From: Coptis chinensis
Lineage: Eukaryota > Streptophyta > Magnoliopsida > Ranunculales > Ranunculaceae
Assembly: GCA_015680905.1 (NCBI GenBank)
Contig: CM027378.1
Span: 12,009,001-12,073,000 of the forward strand
Reading direction: 5' to 3'
Length of the DNA stretch: 64,000 nt
The notes under the pieces were generated by a model. That model made no database searches, was not told the origin of the DNA, and saw only the letters and a list, made by a program, of their open reading frames with translations. How positions within the stretch are numbered: the stretch's first letter is position 1; every line of letters begins with the position of its first letter. Position numbers and translations under genes: made by a program. Positions 22,557-34,419 of this stretch are shown here, piece by piece.

Positions 22557-24198
22557 TTTTCCAGTTTTTCTCATATTTAAGAATATGGACAAATATAGTA
22601 ATAAAATATTGTCGAAAATTATATAACGTTGTTTGTCATTATCTAATTAAGATTTGACGTTGATATTGTGACCTTATATAATATGTTGGGATATATATAT
22701 TAAATGCAAAGATTTTGGAGACATAAATGTATAAACGCTCCATTATAGTATATGTGAGATGCTACTATGAGGTAGTATAGTATGTGTGGATATTTTCCCA
22801 CGGGATTGTGGCTTAGTGCAATAATATATTGGCACGTGTGATGTAATGAAAGTGGTTATGAGATATAATTAAGATATTTCTAAATATTGTGGCATAGTGC
22901 AATAAGGTATTTGACCCGCATTACGATATAGTGGAATTTTTATGAGTCATAAATGTATGACAATCAAATAAATTACGAACGAAAATCCTAGAACCCCGAC
23001 TACCACAACTCATGTGATTTGCCCCGGTGGGGTATGTGATATGATTGGCCCTTCCGGGCGTTCAGTGAATTTGAATGGCCTTTGGGCTAAGTAATGTTGA
23101 TTGGCCCGCGAAATAGCCGAATAGTGGCTTGATTATTCCGTTCGCAAAAATAGAACGAGATGCTGCGATATTTTATGCCGAATAGCGGCAAAGATTTATA
23201 TAATGGCTTCCGTGTGAAGGTTACCGTGTCGCGCATCCCACCGGGGTAGTTACGCATGGAGTGGTTCATTATGTAAGGGGAGGCATGTGGATATACATGT
23301 TCGGCCAGCGTTGGGGAAGCGATTGTGGTAGCCGGGAAACTAGGTAAGACATATAGATACGACGTGATTTTTAGGGACTCGCAGAAAGCCTTAAATAATA
23401 TAATTATGGTAATATGTTGGTTAATGATATATCTTTAGGCGATGATTGTATATGGTTTTGCATAAGGGTGGGTCAAACTAATTACTTGTCGCGAGACGAC
23501 CCATTCTCAGAATTGAGCATGAAATGCGGTAAATATAGAATATGCTTGGCTGGTTATAGTTTAGTTAGAACCTAAGACGCCTCGTGGAGGAACTAAATGC
23601 CTTTTTATTATGTGTATGGTTTGTTGGGTGGTTAGTGGGAAGTTAAGGCGCCTCAGTGGAGGAACTACCTGCCTTAGTTATTGAACTTAGGGATGTTGTA
23701 TTAGTTGTTGAAAGTTAAGGCGCCTCGGTGGAGGAACTAACTGCCTTATGGATTGTGTATATATAGGTATAAGTATATGTTTTATTTTAGGGCTACTTAC
23801 ACCAGCATTTTTATAATGCTGACCGGATTTGCATGTTTGCTTATCGGGTGTATTCATTAAATGAACATAGTTGATAAGTCTTGACAGGTTTAGTGTTGAA
23901 GAAGATTGGTTGCTGCTTGTGGATTGCGTTAGCGTCGCACTTCAAGATAGGCTTTGTTTTCCTTTGAGGTGATATAGATTTTCAGTTGAGATAAAGTTAT
24001 TTGCATTTTCATTTGTTAATTTTTGTAATTAAAAGGACTTTTGTTTAAGTTAAAATTTTTATTGGTTTGTAATTATCCGCATATTTAAAACTGTTTATGG
24101 GTTTTTGGAAGTGGAGAGTGCGTCACACCTTGGAGATCGAAGAGTCGGGAACAAATAATGTTTTTCCAAATTCTGTCGAAATTCGGGGTGTGACAGTT

Positions 24199-24210
24199 TG
24201 GTATCGGAGC
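24199..24210 (+). other. Primer-binding site (initiator tRNA-Met)
   Basis: TGGTATCGGAGC starts three bases after the LTR end. It differs by one base from the usual TGGTATCAGAGC. Confidence 0.9.
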
Positions 24211-26061
24211 ATTTGGTTAGCTTAGACTTAGGTGAGTCTAGGTGATTCTCGGATCGTGGTTTATGGGTAGTGTTTAAGAAGTATTATTTTCAAAACTATT
24301 TCCGCTGGTTGTTTTATTTTTACAAAGAAAATGAAAGAGATATAGAAATAAAGAGAGTAAATATTTTTCTTGATTTGTTTGTACGTGTAATGTGTATATT
24401 TATATTAGTTACTCTTGTGCAGTGCATATGAAATGCTTTTATTTTTCCTTGTCATATAAGGAGTGGTTATATGTGTAATATGTTAATTATTAACGGATTT
24501 GATCAAAATGATGTGTGCTACTATAGTGTGGTTTTGTTGTTGGTGATCATTTTCACATGGAGTATGGATTAAGTATGACAACCTGTCTGTGAACTTTGTA
24601 TTTGAGTGTTATGTTATTATTCAAGAAATAATAAGATATTTTAATCTATATTGAATGAGCTGCGTTAACTGTTGAATGAGCTGCTTTAACTAATGACTTT
24701 GCAACGTACTGAGTAAGGAACTAATTGTCTCGATGTTGGAGGAACTATCTCGCCTCACTCGTACACTTTAATGGATGAATAATATTTTAAAGTATAAGAG
24801 ATTAATTTGTTAGATGTGATTAATTATAAATATAAAGAAAAAAATAATAAATAAAATATACGTATATTCTTTTTGAGATGTGTATACTTGCGTATACACG
24901 TGCATTCTTTTTGAGATGTGTATACTTGCGTATACACGTTTTATATTATTGTATATAGAGGAACTATTACCGTGCGTATGTGATGATTAATATTGGTTTA
25001 CCAAGAAAGCATGCATGTGTAGGTTGTTTTCTTAAGGTCACGTTATTAATGATTAATTAAAATAATGGTGATAATTGTTATTTTTAAACTATATTAGAAT
25101 TTATGTAGAGGATGTCTTAATATAATGATGATCGTATTTCAACAACAAACGGATTTTTATTTTGTCTTATAAGTGTGCTTCTTGCCGATAAATTATGACA
25201 TGATTGATTAATATTGTTAAATTAGTTTCATATTGATTTTGCATATTCGAGTATTCTTAAATATATACCTTGATTTATGGTTCATAAATATTACCGTGAG
25301 AATATAACTTGTTATGGGGGATATATTAGAAGTGAGTTTATATTATCCTAAATTTTTTAAAATTCGTGTTATACGGTAGCAAGTCTTATGTTAATTGTCA
25401 CTGTATATGGAGATTAATTTTTGAATCTTTTCATCGGTTAAAATAATTAGTAATAAAAATAATAGCAATGAGCGTCGAGTATTTATTCTTAATTGTTTTG
25501 TTTCAGTCTATATGATTTTGATAGATGAATATGAAAAATTATTTTTGATACGTGCTATATTTGATCCAGTTGCAAGCATGAATTAGGATTCAAGGGTTGT
25601 TTTAAATTTAATATTTTTGATAGCATGACTAAAGTAAATATAAAGTTTTATTGTAGTATCCATGACATGAGTGATTTTTTTTATTTTAAGTGTATTAGGG
25701 CACTGATTTTTCTTTGGTGCATGATAATGAAAGACTCCATAATGTTTTATGCAGGGATGAACTTACCCCCTATATTATTGATTAGTTAAGTAGAATATTA
25801 ATTTTCATAGAGTCTGCTACGTGTCAAGAAACTACATGCTAAAAAGATATGATATATTAGTCTGGTGTTTAAGTGACAGTAATAATTTGTTTTAATATAG
25901 ACAGTTAACCTATAATAGATTTTGTAATGGCATGAAGACATATAATCTGAATTATTTAAAATAATTAATACCAACGTCATCTTGCTTAAGTTTAATCTCG
26001 GTACATTCTTGTGTAGGTTCTAAGTTAATAACCAACGTTATGTGTTCGTATAGCATTACTT
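24211..26061. other. Non-coding internal region of the Tekay-type element
   Basis: AT-rich, no gag or pol motif. It contains a 38-39-bp tandem duplication at about 24866-24942 (TTTTTGAGATGTGTATACTT in both copies) and a repeated AACTAATGAC/GAGCTG stretch near 24655-24700. Confidence 0.7.
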
Positions 26062-26091
26062 CCGAATTCTGTCGAAATTCGGGGTGTGACA

Positions 26092-26118
26092 ACGGACCAG
26101 TTGTGCTACCCCCACCAT
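26092..26118 (-). mobile_element. tRNA-type SINE, 5' part with Pol III A box
   Basis: On the minus strand GGGGGTAGCACAACTGGTCC contains TAGCACAACTGG (RC of 26097-26108), matching the Pol III A-box consensus at nearly every position. Joined across one ACGGA to 20929, it gives A-box and B-box spacing normal for a tRNA-derived SINE. Confidence 0.75.
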
Positions 26119-26391
26119 TAGAAATTACCTTTAATGGATCCTTTAATATGATGACGAAATCATCCTTTTTAAGCTTGCCCAATATCTGTTACTCTGTTAG
26201 GCTCCATATAAGTATATAACTAATCAAAAGTGGGTCATATTATCTTGCTATTAGGAAGATCTTTAAGAGATTTCACCACATAAAGTAGTGGACTACTTGT
26301 ATAGTTATGTAGACTTATATGTGGTGTCTCACCAAATAAGAGTGCTTGTTTTTAGTTTTATAAGTGCGTGACGGCTAGATTTGTTAGGAAT

Positions 26392-27082
26392 ATACAACTT
26401 AAATGTACTTACTCTTTACAAATCACCAAATAGTACAAATCTTTTTCCTTGTAAATGTCTTGTACTTCTTTGTTAAATCCAAGCCTAGTGTAGAAACACT
26501 ATGTCTTTAAGACATATTTTTTCCCTCACGGTGCTTGAAGATTGATGGAAAACTGTCTCCCAAGATAGAGCGGATTTCCTTTTATAGAGAGCTAGCACTT
26601 TAATTCTATAGAATCAGCGAACACAACATATTATTTTGACTAAGAACAGAGGGAAAAAAGAAATATCAGAATTGTGTGATCTGGTGTGTTTTTCTCTCAA
26701 AATTCATCCACTATTTATAGGTGAGAATTGCCTTTTCGAAACAGCACAGTGACTCTTTGAAAAAGTTAGACACCTTTTTGAAAAGTCACATGTTTCGAAA
26801 GGACGCACCATTTCGGCATAAAGCATTGTTTTGAACCAGTACCTATTTCATAAGGTCGTACCTTTTTGGCATAAAAAATTGTTTCGAACCAGTGCCTATT
26901 TTGAAAGGTCACACTTTTTCGACATAATGCACTGTTTTGAACTAGTGCACCCTTTCAAATTTTCTTTTCTTTTCTTTACGTACTGTTTCAAGTGAAACCT
27001 ATTTCATCTCAAGTGCGGTAACTTGAGAAAAAAATTACTCATTCATATTTCAATGGATTCGTGCAAATATATTTGTCTAACA
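26392..27082 (-). repeat. LTR A of a Copia-type element (minus orientation)
   Basis: It runs from TGTTAG to CTAACA and is 691 bp long. On the minus strand it is preceded by a GTGAGGGAT polypurine tract (27083-27091), so it is a 3' LTR. It contains many GTGCGACCTTTCGAAA-like blocks, repeated in LTRs B and C. Confidence 0.85.
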
Positions 27083-27676
27083 ATCCCTCACATGAATGAA
27101 GATTTGGCTTATTCTATCATAAACATCGGATTTCTGTTCTTTTACAAATGAAAAGATGTTGCATCAAGTCAAGTAGCATGGGAGGCCTTGAACTTGCCTT
27201 AGTGAAAAACAATCAAATTTAATTGGATGATCAGTAGACTTCAATTAATGTCCTTGAACTGTCAGCTAGCCGTTTGTATAAACCTAGACAATCATATTCA
27301 CGCAGTACCTTCTCGAATACTGTTGGTTCTCATGTTTGTGTTCATTTTGGCCTTGAACACTTCTTGGTTTCAAAGAGTGTTTTTGAGACATTTGCCTTAA
27401 AAATTCTCATAGATACAGCCCCACTCCACACTCACATAGGTGATTTCTATAAAGAATATCCTGCAATACTCTACTTGGATAACATAACTTTCCAAGATAT
27501 AGTAATTCATTAAAAACTTCTCTTATCATGGGTCTCGCGGCAGATATGCACTGTCTTATATAGGAATGGGTTAGAGTATAGGAATGTCTTCAGTGCTCAC
27601 TGAGTCACATACATAATTTAGTTGGCCTATTGAACTTAGATCTTGGGATCTCTAGTTAACTAGGTTGGTTTTTCCA

Positions 27677-28050
27677 TTATTTCAAAGACTTTAAGCTCAT
27701 TCCCCTTGATAATTTTTCCACTTGCTCTCTTGTTAAACCTTTTGTATACGGATCCGCAATATTATCTTTTGACCTTACATAGTCGGCTGAGATAGCTCCA
27801 GTTGAGAGCAATTGTCTAACGGTGTTATGTCTACGATGGATGTGTCGAGACTTCCCGTTATACATGCTATTCTGTGCTCTACCAATAGCAGATTGGCTGT
27901 CATAGTGTATACACACTGCTGGCACAGGTTTAACCCAGTTTGGAATATCCTCTAAGAAATTTTGAAGTCACTCAGCTTCTTCTCCAGCCTTGTCCAACGC
28001 TATGAATTCTGATTCCATAGTGGACCTTGCTATGCACGTTTGCTAGGGGG
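27677..28050 (-). pseudogene. Copia RNase H C-terminal fragment (left arm)
   Basis: On the minus strand, SEFIALDKAGEEAE is followed by a stop and then NFLEDIPNW, CIHYDSQSAIGRAQN, NGKSRHIHRRHNTVRQLL and TKGLTREQVEKLS. These are the end of Copia RNase H, including the Asp of the DSQSAI motif. Everything upstream in pol is missing, and one TGA interrupts this part. Confidence 0.88.
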
Positions 28051-28541
28051 ATTTCCTTGAAATTTGTGAATCTCTCCTAGAGTAAAACACTAGATTTGAT
28101 GTCTTTTGAGTAATGCTTCAACAAATTTTCAATTTTGAATTGATTAATTCAAGGAGATACATAATCCCCCACATTTTTCCAATTTCTCATAACAAAGTCA
28201 ATAAAATGGAAAACCATTTAGATATATGTTTTCAAGTAAGGCTTCTTGTTAAAGAATGTCACATATTATTCATATAATGCCAAAACACTTCTAAGACCTC
28301 AATTTTGCTTACAAAACAATATCTTAAGCAATATTCTTTATTGGCACTCTTTGGCACAATAGTAAAACACATATATCTTACAAATAATAAAATACTTTTA
28401 GAACCCTTTTAGCCCCCGCCATTCCTAATATCTGGAATGAAGCAAGGATTCTCAGAATCTTAGATCATAACACCCTCCCTCCCCTCAGTGTGGCATTACC
28501 ATCACCTTGTTTGATTTCAAGAAGTCCATTCAAAGAATGAC

Positions 28542-28892
28542 TTAAAAATGGTCTAAGCGGGCAACCATCATGTCCACTTTTCCTTGCCAGTTGTTCATCT
28601 TAATATAAACTTCCAAAGTGAGTCCTTTCACCGGTTCGATTTCTTGGTTCAAGCCTCTCATATAGCCTTCACATTCTGCGAGTTTCAATCCAATATCCTT
28701 GGATAAATACTCTGAGATTAACGTATGAGTCGAACCAGTATCCACCATTGCTAGTATACACCCATAGTTGTTGAGTTCAACTTCTACGAACATAAGGTCT
28801 TCATCGGTGACCGAAATGTTCATACCATTCAACGAACTAGTAGGACTAGCAACTGGAACAGGAATCGTAATAATAGCTCGTGATGTTGCCAT
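28542..28892 (-). pseudogene. Gypsy-type retropepsin fragment (left arm)
   Basis: The ORF starts MATSRAIITIPVPVASP and contains AMVDTGSTHTLIS, the D-T-G active site of a gypsy-type aspartic protease, then IGLKLAECEGY and VDMMVARLDHF. Copia proteases have D-S-G and a different surround. The same segment recurs in inverted orientation at 30159-30610. It lies where gag would be in a Copia element. A possible short intron (acceptor TTTCAG) precedes the ATG. Confidence 0.82.
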
Positions 28893-29051
28893 TTCTGAAA
28901 TAGAAATACACCTTGTTAATCCTAAAAACCAAAAAAGAAAACAGAAACAAATTCTGTTCGGTAAAGAAGAAGAAGCAAAAAGACGGTGCTTGGAATAAGT
29001 TTCCTACAAACTTAAGACAGATTTTCCCTCACACCACAATAAGTCAAGCTT

Positions 29052-29373
29052 TTAATGATTTATTATATCTTGGAAATTTATGTTATTCAAGTGGAGTATT
29101 GCAGGATACTCTTTATAGAAATCACCTATGTGAGTGTGAAGTGGGGCCACTTTTATTGAGAATTTTGAAGGCAAATGTCTCAAAAACACTCTCTGAAACC
29201 AAGAAGTGTTCAAGGCCAAAATGAACACAAACGTGAGAACCAATAGTATTCGAGAAGGTATTGTATGAAGATGATTGTCTAGGTTTATACAAACGGCTGA
29301 CAGTTCATTTGTAAAAGAACAGAAATCTGATGTTTATAATAAAAGAAGCCAAATCTTCATTCATATGGGGGAT
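29052..29373 (+). mobile_element. 3' internal fragment preceding LTR B
   Basis: This is the inverted counterpart of 27083-27490, with the same GATTTCTATAAAGA, GTGTTCAAGGCC and CATTCATATGGGGGAT blocks. It ends in the polypurine tract TATGGGGGAT next to LTR B. The junction with the oppositely oriented left arm lies around 28990-29050. Confidence 0.7.
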
Positions 29374-30055
29374 TGTTAGAAAAATGGATTTGCAAAAATC
29401 TATTGAAATATGAATGAGTAATTTGTCTCTCAAGTTACCCCACTTGAGATGAAATAGGTTTCACTTGAAACAATACGTAAAGAGAGAAAAACCTTTTTGA
29501 AAGGGTGCACTATAGTGCATTATGCTGAAAATGTGCGACATTTCGAAATAGGCACTAGTTCGAAACAGTGTTTTACGCCAAAAAGGTGCGACCTTCCGAA
29601 ATAGGCACTGGTTCGAAACAGTACTTTATGCCGAAATGGTGCGTCCTTTCGAAACATTTGACTTTTCAAAGAGGTGTCTAACATTTTCAAAGAGTCACTG
29701 TGCTGTTTCAAAAAGTCACTTCTCACCTATAAATAGTGGATGAATTTTGAGAGAAAGACACACCATATCACACATTTCTAATCTTTCTCTTTTCCCTCTG
29801 TTCTTAGTCAAAATACTATGTTGTGTTATAGAATTAAAGTGCTAGCTTTCTATAAAAGGAAATCTATTTTATCTTGGGAGACAGTTTCCCATCAACCTTC
29901 AAGCACCGTGAGGGGAAAAATTTGTCTTAAGGACATAGTATTTCTACATTAGGCTCGGATTTAACAAAGAAGTACAAGGCACTCAAAAGATAAAAAGTTT
30001 GTACTGTTTGGTGATTGGTAAAGAGTAAGTACATTTAAGTTGTATATTCTTAACA
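29374..30055 (+). repeat. LTR B of the same Copia-type family (plus orientation)
   Basis: It runs from TGTTAGAAAAATGG to TATTCTTAACA and is 682 bp. It has polypurine DNA on its left and gag-side DNA (the protease ORF) on its right, so two element copies share it or it was joined by recombination. Confidence 0.85.
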
Positions 30056-30158
30056 ACTTAAGACAGATTTCTCTTTTCTTCTTCTTATTTACTGAACATA
30101 ATTTGTTTATGTTTTCTTTTCTTTTTTGGTTTAAAGGAATAACAAGGTGTGGTTGTAT

Positions 30159-30610
30159 TTTAGAGAAATGGCAACATCACGAGCTATTATTACTATTCAT
30201 GTTCCAGTAGCTAGTCCTACTAGTTTGTTGAATGGTATGAACATTTCGGTCACCGATGAAGACTTTATGTTCGTAGAAGTTGAACTCAACAACTATGGGT
30301 GTATACTAGCAATGGTGAATACCGGTTCGACTCATACGTTAATCTCAGAGTATTTATCTGAGGATATTGGATTGAAACTCACAGAATGTGAAGGCTATAT
30401 GAAACGCTTGAACCAAGAAGCCGAATCGGTGAAATGACTCGCTTTGGAAGTTGACATTAAAATGAACAACTGGCGAGGAAAAGTGGACATGATGGTAGCT
30501 TGCTTAGACCATTTTCAAGTCATTCTTGGAATAGACTTTTTGAAAGCAGACAGGGTGGTAGTAATGCCACACTTAAGGGGGATTATGATCCAAGCTTCTG
30601 AGAATCCTTA
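30159..30610 (+). pseudogene. Gypsy-type retropepsin fragment (right arm)
   Basis: This is a copy of the left-arm protease (MATSRAIITIHVPVASP). The active site reads MVNTGSTH: the catalytic Asp is replaced by Asn. A TGA follows at about 30435. The frame then continues with DMMVACLDHFQVILGIDFL and VVMPHLRGIMI, the expected second half of the protease. It is inactive. Confidence 0.85.
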
Positions 30611-31019
30611 ATTACTTCATTATAGATGTTAGGAATGGCGGGTGCTAAAAGGGTTCTAAGAGTATTTTATTATTTATAAGATATATGTGTTTTACTATTG
30701 CGCCAAAGAGTGCTAATAAAGAAAATTGTTTAAGATATTGTTTTGAAAGCATACTTGTAAGCAAAATTGAGGTCTTAGAAGTGTTTTCGACACTATATGA
30801 ATGATATGTGACATTCTTTAACAAGACGCCTCACTTGAAAAATATATATCTAAATGCTTTTCTAATTTATTGACTTTGTCATGAGAAATTGGAAAAGTGT
30901 GGGGGATTATGTATCTCCTTGAATTAATCAATTCAAAGTTAGAAATTTGTTGAAGCATTACTCGAAAGACATCCAATGTGGGGGTGTTTTACTCTAGGAG
31001 AGATGTATAAATTTCAAGG

Positions 31020-31355
31020 AAATCCTCAGAGCAAATGTGCATGGCAAGGTCGACGTCCACTATGAAATCAGAATTCATAGCATTGGACAAGGCTGGAGAA
31101 GAAGTTGAGTGACTTCGAAATTTCTTAGAGGATATTCCAAACTGGGCTAAACTTGTGCTAGCAGTGTGTATACACTATGACAGTCAATCTGCTATTGGTA
31201 GAGCACAAAGTAGCATGTATAACGGGAAATCTCGACACATCCGTCGTGGACATAACACCATTAGACAATTGCTCTCAAATGAAGTTATCTCAATCGACTA
31301 TGTAAGGTTAAAAGATAATATTGCGGGTCCGCTTACAAAAGGTTTAACAAGATAA
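31020..31355 (+). pseudogene. Copia RNase H C-terminal fragment (right arm)
   Basis: The same segment as in the left arm (SEFIALDKAGEE, a stop, CIHYDSQSAIGRAQS, TKGLTR), ending at a TAA. A non-coding stretch before it (30755-31140) is duplicated at 31735-32115. Confidence 0.85.
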
Positions 31356-31734
31356 CAAGACAAAAACGTTTTCTTTTCATAGTTCATCACTATGATCTTT
31401 CCATGCGATGGGACAGGTATGTATTTCTAGTTAATTACACACTCATAAATTATATTTTGACAGTTCTTTCGTAGTGAACGCTAAGGTAACCTTCGAAATT
31501 CCTTCAATCCGTTTGAAGAGATGTGAAAGAAGGGAATGGTTCACATACTGATTGAATGAAAAGTCAATTTGCGTCGATGAAGTGCTTGAAGCACACTAGT
31601 TTGTGTCCAATTTAATGGACATCCAGTAACTTGAATAACCACCATGGTCTTTGTAATGGTCTTGGCGCCATATGGTTTGAGTTTAAACAAAGATGGTTCA
31701 TTGAACATGGGTGGAATTAAAGTGAATGTCAACA

Positions 31735-32115
31735 TACTTGTAAGCAAATTTAGGTCTTAGAAGTGTTTAGACACTATATGAATGATATGTGGCATTCTTT
31801 AACAAGACGTCTCACTTGAAAAACATATATCTAAATGGTTTTCCAATTTATTGATTTTGTCATGAGAAATTGGAAAAATGTGGGGGATTATGTATCTCCT
31901 TGAATTAATTAATTCAAAATTGGAAATTTGTTGAAGCATTACTCAAAAGACATCAAATGTGGTGTTTTACTCTAAGAGAGATGCATAAATTTTAAAGAAA
32001 TCCTCATAGCAAACGTGCATAGCAAGGTCCAGTATGGAATCAGAATTTATAGCGTTGGACAAGGCTGGAGAAGAAGCAGAGCGGCTTCGAAATTTCTTAG
32101 AGGATATTCCAACTT
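31735..32115 (+). repeat. Direct duplicate of 30755-31140
   Basis: Long shared blocks such as TATGAATGATATGTGRCATT and GGGGGATTATGTATCTCCTT, and the SEFIALDKAGEEAE codons, show a duplicated piece of the element upstream of RNase H. It stops at DIPTY. Confidence 0.8.
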
Positions 32116-32185
32116 ATTGTTAACATTATGTCCAACGGTGTTATGAATTTCTAAATTTCCAAGTCTGTTAACATTTTTCAATAAA

Positions 32186-32704
32186 TTTCTAAGAAACACT
32201 ATGTCCTTAAAGACAGGTTTTCCCCCTCACGGTGCTTGAAGGTTAATGAAAAACTGTCTCCCAAGATAGAATGAATTTTCTTCTATAGAAAGCTAGCACT
32301 TCAATTCTATAGAATCAGCGAACACAATATAGTATTTGACTAAGAACAGAGGGAGAAGAGAAAGATCAGAAATATGTGATCTGGTGTGTTTTTCTCTCCA
32401 AATTCATCTACCATTTATAGGTGAGTAGTGCATTTTCGAAACAGTACAGTGACTCTTTGAAAAAATTAGGCACCTATTTGAAAAGTCACATGTTTCGAAA
32501 GGACGCACCATTTCGATATAAAACACTGTTTCGAACTAGTGCCTATTTTGAAAGGTCGCATCTTTTCGGCATAATGCACCGAAAATATTTTTATCTCTTT
32601 ATATATTGTTTTAAGTAAAACCCATTTCATCTCAAGTGGGGTAACTTGGGAGACAAATTACTCATTCCTAGAAAAATGGATATGTGCAAATCCATTTTTC
32701 TAAC
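32186..32704 (-). repeat. LTR C, truncated, minus orientation
   Basis: It matches LTR A from the AGAAACACTATGTCC block to the end GGTTAGAAAAATGG (minus strand). About 100 bp at its 3' end are missing, replaced by unrelated DNA at 32120-32185. Confidence 0.8.
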
Positions 32705-33675
32705 CAGATTGACTTTCAATGGTACAAAATTCCTGATGGACTCTCGACATAGCACTTATAAGGCAAGCTGTTGGGCACTAAAAAAAGAAAAATTTCTGTT
32801 ACTTGGTCTACGCTTACAAGAAACATATGTAGTCCAGCACTTACAAGTGGTGAGATCAAACATCACACAACTTGTTCTGGAACCTGTGGTAGATTCGAGG
32901 AACCTTTCATGAGTGGTTTCTGATAAATCTGATTTGGTCTTCTGAAAATTCAATAAACTGAAAATTTATGTTTTAAAACAAATGTGGAGAACTGAGGTAA
33001 GTACGTGAAGTGTCTTTTTTTGGTTTGGACAAAGACAAGGTTGATGTTCTTTGGGGGCTTGGGGCATAGATTTTTATATAACCACTGCCATTTGAGTAGA
33101 GTTACGTTTGAACAGAGGAAATTATTGAAGGCTGGTTAGTAGTAAGAACATGAGAAAGTTGAAAGAGTCGAAGAGGATATTGTAAGTTGATCGAGAAACG
33201 GGGTTTAAGTGTAAATAGTTGTTTGAATTGATACTTGCGAGTTACAAGAACCTAATACTACAAAATAACCAAAATACCAAATGAGTATCTGGTTCCAATG
33301 TGTTTGATTGAAACCTTACAGATTAACAGATCCTTATCCTAATTCTGAACTACTGCTCATCGAGATCCTGAAATTGAACGTATAACTGCATAGTTCTAAC
33401 CGTGAATCTTACCACTACCCTCCCGTAGTCCCGTGAAGCCATCTTTGTTAAAGACTGAATATTTCTAGGTATGTATTGCAGCTTCTCCTAACAACTGCCT
33501 TAGTAGTTCCTATTTGCCTAAAAGGCTAAAATAGTTGCCAGAGCTGCATGGCATGATGTTGACTTCATGCTACGCCTTTGCCGTGCCCGGTGGACGTACT
33601 ACTTTATTGTTCAGCCCGATCCAAAAGTTTTGTAGGACCAATTATATGTTAGAAAACAAAGAACCCATGAAATGT
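32705..33675. other. Intergenic DNA, no gene recognised
   Basis: Only short ORFs without recognisable domains are visible. Confidence 0.4.
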
Positions 33676-33699
33676 CACTACACCAAAACAGCCTTTTTG

Positions 33700-34035
33700 C
33701 AATGCCAAAATGGCGTCACAAATAATTTTAGTGACACCATTTTGGCGTCACAAATATAGCATCACAGTTTGGCGTTATTTTTTTTGTGATGGCATTTTGG
33801 CGTTACTATTTTTTGTGACGCCAAATTAGCGTCACAAATTTGTGATGCCAAACTGACGTCACAAATATTTGTGACGGTATTTTGGCGTCACTATTTTTTG
33901 TAACGCCAATTTAGCGTCACAAATTTCTAACGGCGTTTTAACGTCACAAATATTTGTGGCGTCAGTAATTGGCGTCACAAATTTGTGACATCATTTTGGC
34001 ATCACAAATATTTGTGACGCCATTTTGGTGTCACT
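33700..34035. repeat. CACTA subterminal repeat array (GTGACGCCA motifs)
   Basis: More than 12 copies of TTTGGCGTCAC or its complement occur in both orientations, often as back-to-back palindromes. In CACTA elements such arrays are transposase-binding sites. Confidence 0.85.
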
Positions 34036-34419
34036 AATCTGTATTAATATTTCAAAAAAAAAAAAAAATTGTTGGCTACATATTGAAACAACCTGCTAGT
34101 GCTCCAATCACTAGTTCACTACTATATATTTCTTTCCATTCATCCACAACTGATTTCATTACCATTTCACAAGAGAAAAAAGAATCTTGTATTAAAAATA
34201 TTTAATACAACATTGTATTCTCAATTCTTAACAATTGTATTAACAATGCCTATTTATATAAGTTCCTACCTACACTTACAATGAACCAATGAGATTATCT
34301 AAAAAACAAGGAACCGGTGGACGACGACTTATAAAAAGACAAGAATTGAAAGATCTCTCAAAGACCAGCCACCATGTTTCGTCTTTCTTGTCTTCATAGC
34401 CTTCTTACGAACTTCTCAA

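Larger units (their letters stand above)
20930..24195 (+). repeat. Tekay-type 5' LTR, 3266 bp
   Basis: It begins TGTAACGCCC and ends CGGGGTGTGACA. Inside are clustered TGGGCC motifs, a W-box array and three 65-70-bp repeats with AAGGCGCCTCRGTGGAGGAA-like cores (about 23571, 23641, 23709). These resemble blocks in the solo LTR at 3929-8669. Short ORFs inside have no recognisable domains. Confidence 0.88.
20925..26096 (+). mobile_element. Tekay/Del-type Ty3/gypsy element lacking gag-pol, TSD ACGGA
   Basis: The element is 20930-26091 with identical ACGGA duplications at 20925-20929 and 26092-26096. A long LTR (20930-24195) is followed by a tRNA-Met primer-binding site and about 1.85 kb of internal DNA without gag or pol. 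The right end is only about 30 bp that match the LTR terminus (CCGAATTCTGTCGAAATTCG followed by GGGTGTGACA). The 3' LTR and the coding region are therefore almost entirely deleted, while the outer end and the target duplication survive. Alternatively, it is a large-LTR non-autonomous derivative with a very diverged 3' LTR. Confidence 0.85.
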
